Part shown: piece by piece, positions 1-8,594 of the stretch
Layout of the letters: each line of letters opens with the position of its first letter
How positions within the stretch are numbered: the stretch's first letter is position 1
Assembly (NCBI GenBank): GCA_023257145.1
Contig: JALRDA010000131.1
Span: 1-64,000, forward strand
Direction of reading: 5' to 3'
Length of the DNA: 64,000 bases
From: Candidatus Saccharimonadia bacterium
GTDB taxonomy: Bacteria > Patescibacteriota > Saccharimonadia > Saccharimonadales > Saccharimonadaceae
Notes under the pieces: model-generated
The model's database searches: none
The model's input: only the letters and a program-made list of their open reading frames with translations
Told to the model about the DNA's origin: nothing
Position numbers and translations under genes: made by a program

Positions 1-5
1 TTAAA

Positions 6-39
6 AAACGACCCATCTCGCAGATAGGGTCGTTTGTTT
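6..39. terminator. Hairpin terminator at left edge
   Basis: The 9-bp arms AAACGACCC (6-14) and GGGTCGTTT (27-35) form a stem. It has an A-run on its left and a T-rich tail on its right, so it could stop transcription in both directions. It probably ends a gene lying left of the window. Confidence 0.75.
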
Positions 40-144
40 GCATTTGAATCTAAGTTTGGATTCAAACAGGTGCATATTTATAATATAGCACTAGCTGGAT
101 ATGTGCAATAGTACATATAAAATAAAAAAGTGCTTACGTAAATA

Positions 145-173
145 TTGACAAAATGGCTATGCTATGCTAATAT
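145..173 (+). promoter_or_regulatory. Extended -10 promoter of the KGG gene
   Basis: TTGACA (145-150), a 17-base spacer and TAATAT (168-173), with an upstream TGC making an extended -10. The TATGC-TAATAT block recurs at 5287, 30157 and 49886. Confidence 0.8.
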
Positions 174-243
174 AAAAACATACACATATCACATGTGAGG
201 TAATAACCGAGGTGGAGACCTTGGATAAGAGGAGAATTAATCC

Positions 244-450
244 ATGGCTGGAACAAAAGCTGGTGGCCAGAAAGCGGCTGCAAAGAACTTAGCAAAAGAC
301 CCAAACTTTTACGCGAAGATTGGCGCGAAGGGTGGTCAGAATGGCCGTACTGGTGGTTTTGCCGCTAACCCTGAACTAGCTCGTATCGCTGGTGCAAAAG
401 GTGGTCGTATTTCACGCCGCAAAAAAGTAACAACAGACGCTGCTGCGTAA
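244..450 (+). CDS. KGG-repeat general stress protein
   Basis: A 68-residue basic, glycine-rich protein with KGG-type repeats (GGQKAA near residue 7, AKGGQNGRTGGF near 29, AKGGRISRR near 51). This is the pattern of the stress-induced KGG repeat family (GsiB/con-10-like), which are hydrophilic proteins linked to desiccation and general stress. No enzymatic residues are visible and a protective or nucleic-acid-binding role is only inferred. The start is fixed by AAGAGGAG at 227-234, nine bases before ATG. It is a single-gene unit with its own promoter at 145 and a terminator at 465. The lysine/arginine-rich end (ISRRKK) could touch DNA or RNA. Confidence 0.8.
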   Translation: MAGTKAGGQKAAAKNLAKDPNFYAKIGAKGGQNGRTGGFAANPELARIAGAKGGRISRRKKVTTDAAA

Positions 451-464
451 ATTAGTTGCCCAAT

Positions 465-500
465 AAAAATACCCCGGAAGAAAAAATCCGGGGTATTTTT
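465..500. terminator. Bidirectional terminator
   Basis: 14-bp perfect arms (465-478 and 487-500) with A-run and T-run ends. It lies between convergent genes (KGG on plus, metallopeptidase on minus) and serves both; it overlaps the last bases of the minus-strand gene. Confidence 0.9.
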
Positions 501-954
501 ATATGCGGTATCGACGCAGGGCGCAGACTCGCGCTTCGTTGACACGCCATTTAGTAGAGCAGGCGATGCACTTGTACTGGTCTGCTTTGGTTTGCACTCC
601 TGTTGCCTTGCATTGGGGGCAGGTGCTGCGAGCATGAAGCCAGTCGCGATAAGTATCGAGCGCATCTTGCACCATACTATCTGTAATAGTGACATTATAG
701 CGCGGCGCTAACTGTGAGGTTGCGTAGTGCCAAGCATCACGTTCCATCTCGATGAGCGTAATATCTTTTTGATACTCAGCATGGGCGAGTACCGCGTGAG
801 ACAGCTCATGAAGTAGAGCTGCTGTGTCCTCTGAATTTGAATCAAAAGCGATTTGTGCCTGATCTGACGACCAGTAGAATGTGTCACTGGCTGTGAAAGT
901 GTAGGCAGGAAAATCAGCCTGCAGTTTACTTGCGAGCGAGGTAATCAACTGCAT
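499..954 (-). CDS. HExxH metallopeptidase with zinc ribbon
   Basis: A 151-residue protein with the zinc motif HELSHAVLAH, followed about 20 residues later by an acidic ERDAW segment that can supply the third ligand, as in ImmA/IrrE-like peptidases. The C-terminus has CPQC...CIAC, a zinc ribbon or finger. A cytoplasmic regulatory protease is the likeliest role; the substrate is unknown. An upstream in-frame TTG at 1005 would add 17 residues and overlap the ROK gene by 80 bases. I prefer ATG at 954, where the N-terminus begins to look like a globular domain. It overlaps the end of the upstream ROK kinase gene (stop at 926), so the two are probably co-transcribed and translationally coupled. Confidence 0.65.
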   Translation of the reverse strand: MQLITSLASKLQADFPAYTFTASDTFYWSSDQAQIAFDSNSEDTAALLHELSHAVLAHAEYQKDITLIEMERDAWHYATSQLAPRYNVTITDSMVQDALDTYRDWLHARSTCPQCKATGVQTKADQYKCIACSTKWRVNEARVCALRRYRI

Positions 955-1741
955 AGTAGTAACATCCGTAAACGACCGCCTCTTCGGGGTGCTGCGCTTG
1001 GACAAAGCGTGGACAAGCGATATGTGGCGGCAGCTTTTCCTTAAGTATTGCCTCTAGTTGTGGGCCATACTGTGAATAATAGCTGCCGATGCTACCGCCG
1101 ATAATAATAACATCTGGTTGAATAACAGGGATCAGTGCAAGGAAACCACGACTAATGCGATCAGCGATTTGCTTCCAGACGCGCTCATTGGTGATTTCGC
1201 GAGCATATTTACCGTACGCGCCATAGATTGCCTTGCCGGAAGCAAAGCTTTCCCATTCGCGCACAATACCATCAAACTCTACTAGTGCTCGACCACCTTC
1301 GCTATAGCGAAGGCCGGGATCGATATGGCCGTTAGTGATAATGCCAGTGCCGATACCGGTACTAACGGTGACGTAGAGTGAGGATACTGGTACTGGATCG
1401 AGGCTGCGAGTTTCCGATAGTCCAGCAAGATTGGCGTCGTTTTCGATAATAACCGGAGCATCGCCCAGCACGCCAGCTAGTGCAGACTGAGCATCAAAAT
1501 TCTTCCATTTCAGATTATTACACCAGATGGCAATGCCATTTTTGACAATACCAGGCAGGGCGACAACAACCGCTTCGACAGTCTTGTCGGCGTAATTATC
1601 TTGAAGTGTTTTTCTTAAGAGTGTGACGTATTCATTTTGATCGGTGGGTGTTGGAAACTTGATCATTTCGCCAATCTCGCCGCTTTGATCAAAACTAGCG
1701 ATTAACGTTTTTGTCCCACCCGTATCGACTGTCACTAACAT
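926..1741 (-). CDS. ROK-family sugar kinase (glucokinase-like)
   Basis: 271 residues. ROK family signs: the N-terminal phosphate loop LVTVDTGGTKTLIA, the catalytic region around IIENDANLAG, STGIGTGIITNG, and the C-terminal VIIIGGSIG. The CxCGxxGCxE zinc motif of many ROK kinases is absent; the segment around EGGRALVEFDG replaces it. It probably phosphorylates glucose or a related hexose with ATP in the cytoplasm; the substrate cannot be read from sequence. The track-style start at 1768 is rejected because ATG 1741 begins exactly at the first beta-strand. A -10 box (TACACT, 1753-1748 on the minus strand) lies six bases from it, so the mRNA looks leaderless. Confidence 0.82.
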   Translation of the reverse strand: MLVTVDTGGTKTLIASFDQSGEIGEMIKFPTPTDQNEYVTLLRKTLQDNYADKTVEAVVVALPGIVKNGIAIWCNNLKWKNFDAQSALAGVLGDAPVIIENDANLAGLSETRSLDPVPVSSLYVTVSTGIGTGIITNGHIDPGLRYSEGGRALVEFDGIVREWESFASGKAIYGAYGKYAREITNERVWKQIADRISRGFLALIPVIQPDVIIIGGSIGSYYSQYGPQLEAILKEKLPPHIACPRFVQAQHPEEAVVYGCYYYAVDYLARK

Positions 1742-1769
1742 ATTAGTAGTGTAGCATACTACGCTCAAG

Positions 1770-1798
1770 TTGTACTTAGGGTTATAAGAGGATATAAT
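1770..1798 (+). promoter_or_regulatory. Promoter of the LPXTG protein gene
   Basis: TTGTAC (1770-1775), a 17-base spacer and a perfect TATAAT (1793-1798). It is back to back with the divergent ROK promoter. Confidence 0.75.
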
Positions 1799-1824
1799 GG
1801 AGAAAAGTAAACGAGAGGTGACCT

Positions 1825-2235
1825 ATGGCAAGCGTAAATCAGGGTGGTTCGATACTCAGTTTTGTATTAATTGGCGGCGTACTGGCAGTACTGCTTGTCG
1901 GCGGCGTCTATGCTGTGCAGCAGCGATCGTCTGACGGCGCTACTCCTGCACCTGCAACGCCTGTAGTGCAATCTGACAAGACGGCGACATCCGCGAAAGA
2001 TGCCGATAAGGTAGCGGTCGAGCAAAACAAAGACAAGGATACGACCAAATCTAATGAAGCGGCTAAGCCCGAAGCGACAAAGCCAACAACAGCAGCACCG
2101 ATCGCACCGCCTCAGACCGCAGAACTCCCAAAAACTGGTCCTGCTGAAAATTTCATTGCAGTAATTGGACTAGGTCTGCTGACAGCAATGAGCATTTCGT
2201 ACATACAGTCACGCAAGCGCACTGCAACACTTTGA
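1825..2235 (+). CDS. LPXTG cell-surface anchored protein
   Basis: 136 residues in three parts. An N-terminal hydrophobic segment (about residues 9-31) acts as signal or membrane anchor. A low-complexity Ala/Pro/Thr/Lys linker (35-100) is of the kind that spans a cell wall. A textbook sortase signal follows: LPKTG near 104, then a hydrophobic helix and the basic tail SRKRTATL. Class A/E-like sortases cut between T and G of LPXTG and join the protein to peptidoglycan. No folded domain is present, so this may be a spacer or stalk. No sortase gene lies in the window. The GAGAGGTGA ribosome site sits just before ATG; the stop codon overlaps the -35 box of the rpsA promoter. Confidence 0.8.
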   Translation: MASVNQGGSILSFVLIGGVLAVLLVGGVYAVQQRSSDGATPAPATPVVQSDKTATSAKDADKVAVEQNKDKDTTKSNEAAKPEATKPTTAAPIAPPQTAELPKTGPAENFIAVIGLGLLTAMSISYIQSRKRTATL

Positions 2236-2260
2236 CTTGCTGCTACATCTGAGGTACAAT
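2232..2260 (+). promoter_or_regulatory. rpsA promoter
   Basis: TTGACT (2232-2237), a 17-base spacer and TACAAT (2255-2260). The -35 box overlaps the TGA stop of the preceding gene. The leader before rpsA is about 70 bases long. Confidence 0.8.
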
Positions 2261-2334
2261 AATAGGTAATCTAGGAGCGCTGTATTTAGCGTGCTTCAGA
2301 AATATCAATTAAGGAAGGAGTCTTACTAAGACTT

Positions 2335-3411
2335 ATGGCAAAAGCCACAATAACAATGGATGATTTGCTCGCTGCCGAAGGCGACAGCGTCAAGCAATTA
2401 ACAGCAGGTGAGGTAATTACTGGTACAGTTCTATCTCTACGTAAACACGAAGTACTAATCGATTTAGGTGCACAGGGTGTTGGATTCGTTCCACGCCGCG
2501 AAGTTGGATTCTCTCGTGCACTAAAAGAAGGCGATGAAGTAACGGCAAGCGTCGTTGACGCAGAGCTTGATAATGGTTATTCACTGCTATCACTACGAAA
2601 AGCAGCGAAAGATCGTGGATGGGATGATGTTGCCGCAAAGATGGAAGCTGGCGACATTATCGACGTTTCTCCATACGATGCAAACCGCGGTGGCCTATTG
2701 GTTGAATTTGAAGGTGTTCGTGGATTCCTACCAGTTTCACAACTTTCAGCTGAACACTACCCACGCGTTGGTTCTAGTGACAAGGACGAAATTCTACAGC
2801 GCTTGAATAGCCTTGTTGGTCAGACATTGAAGGTTCGTATCCTTGACTGTGACCGCAAAGCAAACAAGCTTATCTTTAGTGAAAAAGAAGCAATCAAAGA
2901 CGGCCTTGCGGCTCGATTCGAAAAACTTGCCGTTGGCGACAAGGTTACTGGTATCGTTACTGGTGTTGTCGACTTTGGTGTATTTGTTAACGTCGAAGGT
3001 ATCGAAGGTTTGGTGCACATCTCAGAAATTAGCTGGGAACGTGTTAACAACCCAAGCGACTACGTCAAGGTTGGTCAGACTATCGAAGCAAAGATCATTT
3101 CAATCGATAAAGATCGCCTTAGCCTAAGTATGAAGCAGCTTTCTCAGGACCCATGGCTTGACGAAGTAGAGCAGTTTAAATCAGGTGCAGATGTTGAAGG
3201 TACGGTAACTCGTATCACACCATTTGGCGCATTCGTACAGATCAGCCCGGCTGTTGAAGCACTTGTTCATATTTCTGAACTTGGTGATGGTAACGATGTT
3301 GATCCAGAAAAAGTCTTTACACTAAACGAGCGCAAGGCATTTACCGTGCTAGACGTTGATAAAGACAACCGTAAGATTTCATTAAGTCTTACAGACAAAA
3401 AAAAGAAATAG
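2335..3411 (+). CDS. rpsA: 30S ribosomal protein S1
   Basis: 358 residues with four S1/OB RNA-binding repeats at about 20-88, 105-172, 197-265 and 282-352. The last two have the canonical FGVFV and FGAFV cores followed by LVHISE. This is the four-repeat form, shorter than the six-repeat E. coli protein. S1 helps the 30S subunit capture mRNA. Its own leader has AAGGAAGGAG 14 bases before ATG, unusually far; the bases between can fold into a small hairpin (AGTCTT/AAGACT) that would bring the site closer. This fits known autoregulation of rpsA in other bacteria, but here that is inference. infB follows 59 bases downstream. Confidence 0.95.
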   Translation: MAKATITMDDLLAAEGDSVKQLTAGEVITGTVLSLRKHEVLIDLGAQGVGFVPRREVGFSRALKEGDEVTASVVDAELDNGYSLLSLRKAAKDRGWDDVAAKMEAGDIIDVSPYDANRGGLLVEFEGVRGFLPVSQLSAEHYPRVGSSDKDEILQRLNSLVGQTLKVRILDCDRKANKLIFSEKEAIKDGLAARFEKLAVGDKVTGIVTGVVDFGVFVNVEGIEGLVHISEISWERVNNPSDYVKVGQTIEAKIISIDKDRLSLSMKQLSQDPWLDEVEQFKSGADVEGTVTRITPFGAFVQISPAVEALVHISELGDGNDVDPEKVFTLNERKAFTVLDVDKDNRKISLSLTDKKKK

Positions 3412-3470
3412 ACCCCTTTAATTAGGGAATAATCCGTCACAAATGGTGGCGGGCAGAGAGGAGCTTTCAG

Positions 3471-5246
3471 ATGAGCCAAGAAAAAGTACTTGTTGTCGCT
3501 GACTCAATTACTGTAGGCGAATTGGCTGAAACGCTCAATTTGCCCGTCACCACTTTGATTGGTGAGTTGTTTAAGAACGGTATCGTCGCAACCATCAATC
3601 AACGAATTGATTTTGAAACAGCAACAATTATTGTTGAAGAACTTGGCCTTGATGTCGAGTTGCAAAAAAAAGAGGCAAGCACCGCTGTTGAGCGCAAAAC
3701 GCATCAGCTCAGCGATAAAGCAGTTGATCGTCCGCCAATCGTGGCCGTTATGGGGCACGTTGACCACGGTAAGACAAGCCTACTCGACGCAATCCTAGCG
3801 CAAAAAGTTGTCGAAGGTGAAGCGGGTGGAATTACTCAGCACATTAGCGCATATCAGACGGTCCGTAAAGATCGCTCAATTACACTTCTCGACACACCAG
3901 GTCACGAAGCGTTTGCTGCGCTTCGTCAACACGGCGCGACGCTAACGGATGTCGTGATTATTGTTGTGGCTGCTGACGATGGTGTGATGCCACAGACAGT
4001 TGAGGCAATTCGATTTGCCAAGACTGCTAATGCGAAAATGGTTGTCGCCATTAATAAAATGGACAAAGAGGCCGCAAATCCAGGTCTTGTCATGGGTCAG
4101 CTTGCCGAGCATGGTGTTATTGCCGATGCGCAGGGCTGGGGTGGTGACGTTCCGATGGTAGAGGTTAGTGCGAAAACGGGTCAGGGAATCGAAAAGTTAC
4201 TTGATACCGTCCTCCTTGTCGCTGATATCGAAGAGCTCAAGGCAGACATTGATGTCCCCGCCGAAGGTCTCGTTATTGAATCGCATATGGAAACCGGACG
4301 TGGTCCTGTTGTGGGACTATTAGTGCAGCAGGGTGAATTAAAGCCAGGTCACTTTATGGTGGCTGGTACGGCCTACGGTAAGGTGCGAACGTTACTAGAT
4401 TTTAGTGGCAAAGCGATCAAAAGTGCCGGTCCATCGACGCCAGTAACTGTCACTGGATTTAAAGAACTGCCACAATTTGGTGACGTCTTTACGATCGTTA
4501 AGAAGGAAAAAGATGCCCGTCATGCCACCGAGCAAGCACGCATCGAGCGTGAAAAGAACGCCGCAAGTACGAACGTTACTGGCGCCGACCTTTTGAAGAT
4601 GATGAACCAAAAACACGATACGCAGGATGTGAATGTCATCGTCAAGGCTGACGTACAGGGTTCGCTTACATCCGTTATGGATAGTTTGCGACTGGTGGAT
4701 ACGAACGGTGAAATCCGTCTACGTATTATCGGTAGCGGCGTTGGTAGCATTTCAGAGAGTGATATTCGCTTGGCTGCTGATAGCGACACGATTATCTACG
4801 GTTTTAATGTCGAACTGCCTCCTGCCGTCAAGCGTTTGGCGATGCGTGACAAAGTGCAGGTCCGTATCTTTAAGATTATCTACGAACTACTTGATGACGC
4901 ACGCAATTCAATGGAAGCAATGCTTGCTCCAGAAGTTGTTGAGACTGAGATTGGCAAACTGACAATTAAAGGTATTTTCCGCACACTTAAGGACGAAGTG
5001 ATTGCTGGTGGTGAAGTGACGAACGGCAAAGTTGTCCCGAATGTACTTGCACGCGTTAAACGCGGCGACGAACAGCTAGGTGAGGTAGAGGTGACCAAGG
5101 TTCAGCGCCAGCAGCAAGAGGCCAAGGAAGTGTTCGAAGGCGAGATGTGCGGTATTTCGCTAAAAACAGATAAGAAGCTCCTCCTTGAAGAAGGCGACAA
5201 ACTAGAGCTATTCACTCGAGAACTGGTCAAGCGCACCCTTAAGTAG
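3471..5246 (+). CDS. infB: Translation initiation factor IF-2
   Basis: 591 residues. An IF2_N domain (about 5-60) is followed directly by the GTPase domain: G1 GHVDHGKTS near 94, DTPG (G3), NKMD (G4), and then the beta-barrel and C-terminal initiator-tRNA-binding domains. IF-2 brings formyl-Met-tRNA to the P site and drives subunit joining. The long variable N-terminal extension found in most bacteria is missing, which gives a compact form as in other reduced genomes. ATG at 3471 has AGAGAGGAG seven bases upstream. It follows rpsA in the same direction and is closed by a strong terminator. The nusA and rbfA neighbours common elsewhere are not present here. Confidence 0.96.
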   Translation: MSQEKVLVVADSITVGELAETLNLPVTTLIGELFKNGIVATINQRIDFETATIIVEELGLDVELQKKEASTAVERKTHQLSDKAVDRPPIVAVMGHVDHGKTSLLDAILAQKVVEGEAGGITQHISAYQTVRKDRSITLLDTPGHEAFAALRQHGATLTDVVIIVVAADDGVMPQTVEAIRFAKTANAKMVVAINKMDKEAANPGLVMGQLAEHGVIADAQGWGGDVPMVEVSAKTGQGIEKLLDTVLLVADIEELKADIDVPAEGLVIESHMETGRGPVVGLLVQQGELKPGHFMVAGTAYGKVRTLLDFSGKAIKSAGPSTPVTVTGFKELPQFGDVFTIVKKEKDARHATEQARIEREKNAASTNVTGADLLKMMNQKHDTQDVNVIVKADVQGSLTSVMDSLRLVDTNGEIRLRIIGSGVGSISESDIRLAADSDTIIYGFNVELPPAVKRLAMRDKVQVRIFKIIYELLDDARNSMEAMLAPEVVETEIGKLTIKGIFRTLKDEVIAGGEVTNGKVVPNVLARVKRGDEQLGEVEVTKVQRQQQEAKEVFEGEMCGISLKTDKKLLLEEGDKLELFTRELVKRTLK

Positions 5247-5260
5247 TAGCCAGCTATTGT

Positions 5261-5296
5261 AAAAAAGCAAGTACAGGATATAGTACTTGCTTTTTT
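5261..5296 (+). terminator. infB terminator
   Basis: 14-bp arms (5261-5274, 5283-5296) ending in six T. The right arm also contains the -35 box (TTGCTT, 5287-5292) of the next gene. Confidence 0.9.
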
Positions 5297-5315
5297 ATTG
5301 CATTTATGCTAATAT
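5287..5315 (+). promoter_or_regulatory. Extended -10 promoter of the 617-residue orphan
   Basis: TTGCTT (5287-5292), a 17-base spacer ending TATGC, and TAATAT (5310-5315). It has the same TATGC-TAATAT core as the KGG promoter. Confidence 0.7.
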
Positions 5316-5363
5316 AAAACATAGAAACAGATAAAAACAAAAGTACTTAACGGAAAAATCTAT

Positions 5364-7217
5364 ATGCCAGCAAGTCGCACAGTAGAATCACCACTTACAT
5401 CTTACGAATCTTCTGATCCGGCGAAACGTTATGCTTTCCGAATCAACAATCTTGTTACAGAACATGGTCGGCGTAGTAATCCTAATGGCGAGATGGTATT
5501 TGCTGATCACGACATACGGGGTAGCAGCGCGCGGTTACATATCGGCTTTAATCCACGATCTATTTCAGCCGAGACCAGCAAACAATACGAAGATCTTGCC
5601 GTAGAAGTACCGACAGATTCAATGCATCAGACAGCAGCAATGCTATCTCAGGCATATGACTTCGTTGCCCATTCGGACGAAGATACTTCGCGCCCTGCAT
5701 CATTTCTCGTTAGCGATAAAGGTGAAATTGCATGGAGTGCAGATACAAAGAATGAGACAACAGGTCTAGTGCTCGTGCGAGGCGATGGTAGTGCGGCGCA
5801 CTTAGGCGCGACTGGCGAAACGTTCGGTGTCATCGATGACATTGGAGCTAAAGATATACTCTATATGCTCCCTAATTCGCTAATTGGTGCAATGAAAGAT
5901 ACGGATCAATTTGATAAAGATGGCTTGAAGCAGGCCTTTATCGATACAGACGAGCGGAATGAAATGACACGCGTGCGCTTCAACGATGCATTGCCGAAAG
6001 CCCCAAACACTACTGAAGAGTTCAAGGCCGCGCATCAGACGAAAGCGCAGAGGAAGCAGCGTCAAAACGCGACTAACGCCCCTAAGTCACAAAATCCACC
6101 GGCAATGTACCAGGCTGACGTGGCTGAGCTAACTATTCTAAATACAACTACTAGTCCATCGGTACCGAGCAAGCCTAAGCGCGCGCCAAAACATGCCTTG
6201 GATACCGAGTCGACGGTTACACCATCGGATAGGGTGCCGAAACACCGACTTGGGCTTGGCGAAATAGAAACGATACACGACGACAGTCACTATACAGTTA
6301 CGACACAAAGCGGTGTAGAGTTCACAGTGACCGATAAGCGTCGGTGGCGTGACGTGCCAGCGGCTATGCAGGCTGAGCCTGAGCGTCATGGTAAGCACGT
6401 CGCTACTAATGAAGATACTGCTGACGACGAATCTGAATCTTCAGTTGCAATGTCACCGAAGTTTGAGCGTGAATCTAGGATTGGGGATGTAACCTACAAG
6501 ATTCCACCAAAGCCTGATCATGAACCTCAATCGGCATCACTAACGAATACGTATGATCCACGTGTGCGAGCTAGCATGCAATGGTCTGCTCTGCATGGTG
6601 ACGAGACACTAGTCAATAACCAGGCTGATCAAGAGCCGGAACAGAACCGCAAGCGCGAGAAGCGTAATCCATTTACTTATCTCGCTAGTCGATTAAGCAG
6701 CGCGTACTATATACACAAGAATAAACGCGAGGCTGCAGGAAAGTCACGAGAGGTCTTTGGATTAGATGCCAATAAACAAGAAAAGGTGGCGAAGATTGCT
6801 TTAGGCGCGGTTGCCGTGTCATTGGTCGGTATTGCCGCATGGAAGCTCGGCTGGGAGATGCATAATGCTGAAGTTTCATCAGCTATGCAAGTACCGCAGC
6901 CTAATGGTGGAGTCGGTTTGGATGCAGCACGTCAAAGTGGTGGACTTGACCCAATTCAAGACCGTGTTATCGGGCAGCGCACCGAAATACTTAATTCACC
7001 AGTTAATATCATTCCAACGGGTGGCGGCGGTGAGCAATTCGCAGTAACGAACGGCGTGGATAAAACGCTTTGGTATCAAAACCAAGATGAATTTATGCAA
7101 AAATTTCCAAATGAAGGCTATCGTATGACAGACGGTAACGTGGGATTCGTTCGACCTGGTGGTCTGAGTACTGAAGCCAAACAATTCTGGGCGCAGAAGT
7201 TTGGTAAGTGGCAATAG
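5364..7217 (+). CDS. Large orphan protein with one membrane helix
   Basis: 617 residues; not recognised. An N-terminal region (1-190) is mixed alpha/beta in composition. A long hydrophilic stretch (about 200-450) is rich in Pro, Thr, Lys and Glu and is probably disordered. One transmembrane helix follows at about 474-496 (ALGAVAVSLVGIAAWKLGW) after a basic, arginine/lysine-rich segment. The C-terminal 120 residues are Gly/Asn-rich. There is no N-terminal signal, so by the positive-inside rule the large N-terminal part should be cytoplasmic and the C-terminal part outside. It is a single-gene unit after the infB terminator with its own extended -10 promoter and no clear ribosome site before ATG. 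It could link cell interior to envelope; function unknown. Confidence 0.7.
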   Translation: MPASRTVESPLTSYESSDPAKRYAFRINNLVTEHGRRSNPNGEMVFADHDIRGSSARLHIGFNPRSISAETSKQYEDLAVEVPTDSMHQTAAMLSQAYDFVAHSDEDTSRPASFLVSDKGEIAWSADTKNETTGLVLVRGDGSAAHLGATGETFGVIDDIGAKDILYMLPNSLIGAMKDTDQFDKDGLKQAFIDTDERNEMTRVRFNDALPKAPNTTEEFKAAHQTKAQRKQRQNATNAPKSQNPPAMYQADVAELTILNTTTSPSVPSKPKRAPKHALDTESTVTPSDRVPKHRLGLGEIETIHDDSHYTVTTQSGVEFTVTDKRRWRDVPAAMQAEPERHGKHVATNEDTADDESESSVAMSPKFERESRIGDVTYKIPPKPDHEPQSASLTNTYDPRVRASMQWSALHGDETLVNNQADQEPEQNRKREKRNPFTYLASRLSSAYYIHKNKREAAGKSREVFGLDANKQEKVAKIALGAVAVSLVGIAAWKLGWEMHNAEVSSAMQVPQPNGGVGLDAARQSGGLDPIQDRVIGQRTEILNSPVNIIPTGGGGEQFAVTNGVDKTLWYQNQDEFMQKFPNEGYRMTDGNVGFVRPGGLSTEAKQFWAQKFGKWQ

Positions 7218-7237
7218 GTCTGACACTCGCGTATACT
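7209..7237 (+). promoter_or_regulatory. Promoter of the DUF5663-like gene
   Basis: TGGCAA (7209-7214), a 17-base spacer and TATACT (7232-7237). It overlaps the end of the preceding gene. Confidence 0.6.
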
Positions 7238-7269
7238 AGAGATTATAGATAGCAGAAGAGAGGATAAGT

Positions 7270-7719
7270 ATGTTTCAACTTGATGACAAATTTCTACAAG
7301 ATCTGGGGCTAGATCAGTTACCTGACGATCAAAAGCAGGCGTTTAAAGAGCATATTTACAGCGAGCTTGAACTTCGCGTTGGGACACGACTATCCGACGG
7401 TTTAACTGAAGCGCAGTTGGCTGAATTTGAGTCATTCGTTGATCGTGACGCCGAAAAGGTTCGAGCCTGGATTCTTGCGAACGTCCCTGATTTTCAAAAT
7501 GATCCGACATTTCAGCAGCTACAAGCGAGCGTGCAGCAGTCCGCTGATTTGCCGCAAGAGGGTAGCTATACGGCTGTCCTTTCAGAGTATGCTTCGCTAA
7601 AATGGCTTAGTATGAACCGCCCTGATTATCGGCAGGTCGTGGCGTCAGTTCTCGAAGAATTGAAGGCTGAGATTGTTGGCAACCGTGATGCGATTTTAGG
7701 CAACACTCAGGCGGCGTAG
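7270..7719 (+). CDS. DUF5663-like helical protein
   Basis: 149 residues, all-helical in composition and acidic, with GAGAGGAT before ATG. The opening segment (FLQDLGLDQLPDDQKQAF, then an RVGTRLSDGL stretch) matches a small-protein family common in Candidate Phyla Radiation genomes, which I recall as DUF5663. The family name is from memory. A second, shorter member sits at 58378-58674 on the other strand. Function is unknown; the size, acidity and lack of any membrane segment suggest a cytoplasmic adaptor. Its 3' end overlaps the 3' end of fmt by 13 bases, in convergent orientation, with no terminator between them. Confidence 0.7.
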   Translation: MFQLDDKFLQDLGLDQLPDDQKQAFKEHIYSELELRVGTRLSDGLTEAQLAEFESFVDRDAEKVRAWILANVPDFQNDPTFQQLQASVQQSADLPQEGSYTAVLSEYASLKWLSMNRPDYRQVVASVLEELKAEIVGNRDAILGNTQAA

Positions 7720-8594
7720 CCATTTAAGAACGCTGCTGCATTCATGTGGCGCCCACTTGGTGCGATAAGCTCCTCAATACACAGATAAACACCGTCTTGG
7801 CAGATTTGATCAAGCGGTGTTTTTGGTTGGTCAGCGATGCTAGCTTTAGTGATAATGACAGTTTGACCAAGCAAGGCGAGCTTACTTTTTGGGAAGCCGA
7901 GATGTGCACGTACGTGGCGTTCGGCTTGGGTTGCAGTGAGAGTGGCGAGTGTTAGTTCGGCATCGGCTTTTTGTAGCAGTTGTGAATATGTTGCGACGAC
8001 GTCATTTTGCGGTACGGGCTGCAACGAATTATCGATAATTTGCGGTAGGGTTTCGAGTAATAGATCTGTACCAACATCAGCGAGTGCGTGATAGAGTTCT
8101 GGGCGGGTCTCTTCGCCATTTAGCGGATGTTCTTTTGCGGCATAGACGGGGCCAGCATCCATTTTGGCAGCAAGTTGCATAATTGACACGCCAGTTAATG
8201 CATCGCCGTTTACAATAGCCGATTCAATAGGGGATGGGCCGCGGTATTTTGGTAGTAGCGATGGGTGTACATTGATAATGCCGGGGGTAAAAAGATCGAT
8301 GATCGATTGCGGGACGATCTTGCCATAGCTAACGAGAACACCAGTGACTGGTCCAAGTGCAATAATGTCATCACGAATGTCAGTCAAGTTTTGCGGTTGC
8401 CAGACGGGAATGTTGAATCGAGAGGCTAACGTTTTGACGGCTGGCGCAATCAGCTGTTGGCCGCGACCTTTTTTGCTATCTGGTTTCGTGACGACCGCAG
8501 CTATAGTGTAACCGGCTTCAATGAGGCCGGTTAGCGCGGTGAGGCTAAAATCTTCAGTCCCAAAGAATACTATTTTCGCGGATGTGTTCGTCAT
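7707..8594 (-). CDS. fmt: Methionyl-tRNA formyltransferase
   Basis: 295 residues, slightly short of the usual 310-315. It formylates initiator Met-tRNA using 10-formyl-tetrahydrofolate. The N-terminal Rossmann-like domain begins KIVFFGTEDFSL. The active-site region INVHPSLLPKYRGPSPIESA carries the catalytic Asn/His, and MDAGPVY supplies the conserved Asp. The C-terminal OB-like domain is present. ATG 8594 is chosen because the protein family starts there; the frame stays open further upstream only as a shadow of def. It overlaps the end of def by 41 bases, which makes the classical def-fmt pair in the order def then fmt. Confidence 0.93.
   Translation of the reverse strand: MTNTSAKIVFFGTEDFSLTALTGLIEAGYTIAAVVTKPDSKKGRGQQLIAPAVKTLASRFNIPVWQPQNLTDIRDDIIALGPVTGVLVSYGKIVPQSIIDLFTPGIINVHPSLLPKYRGPSPIESAIVNGDALTGVSIMQLAAKMDAGPVYAAKEHPLNGEETRPELYHALADVGTDLLLETLPQIIDNSLQPVPQNDVVATYSQLLQKADAELTLATLTATQAERHVRAHLGFPKSKLALLGQTVIITKASIADQPKTPLDQICQDGVYLCIEELIAPSGRHMNAAAFLNGYAA

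Noticed and set aside
336..695. 119-residue minus-strand frame at the KGG gene
   Set aside because: Shadow of the KGG gene and metallopeptidase; crosses the terminator at 465-500.
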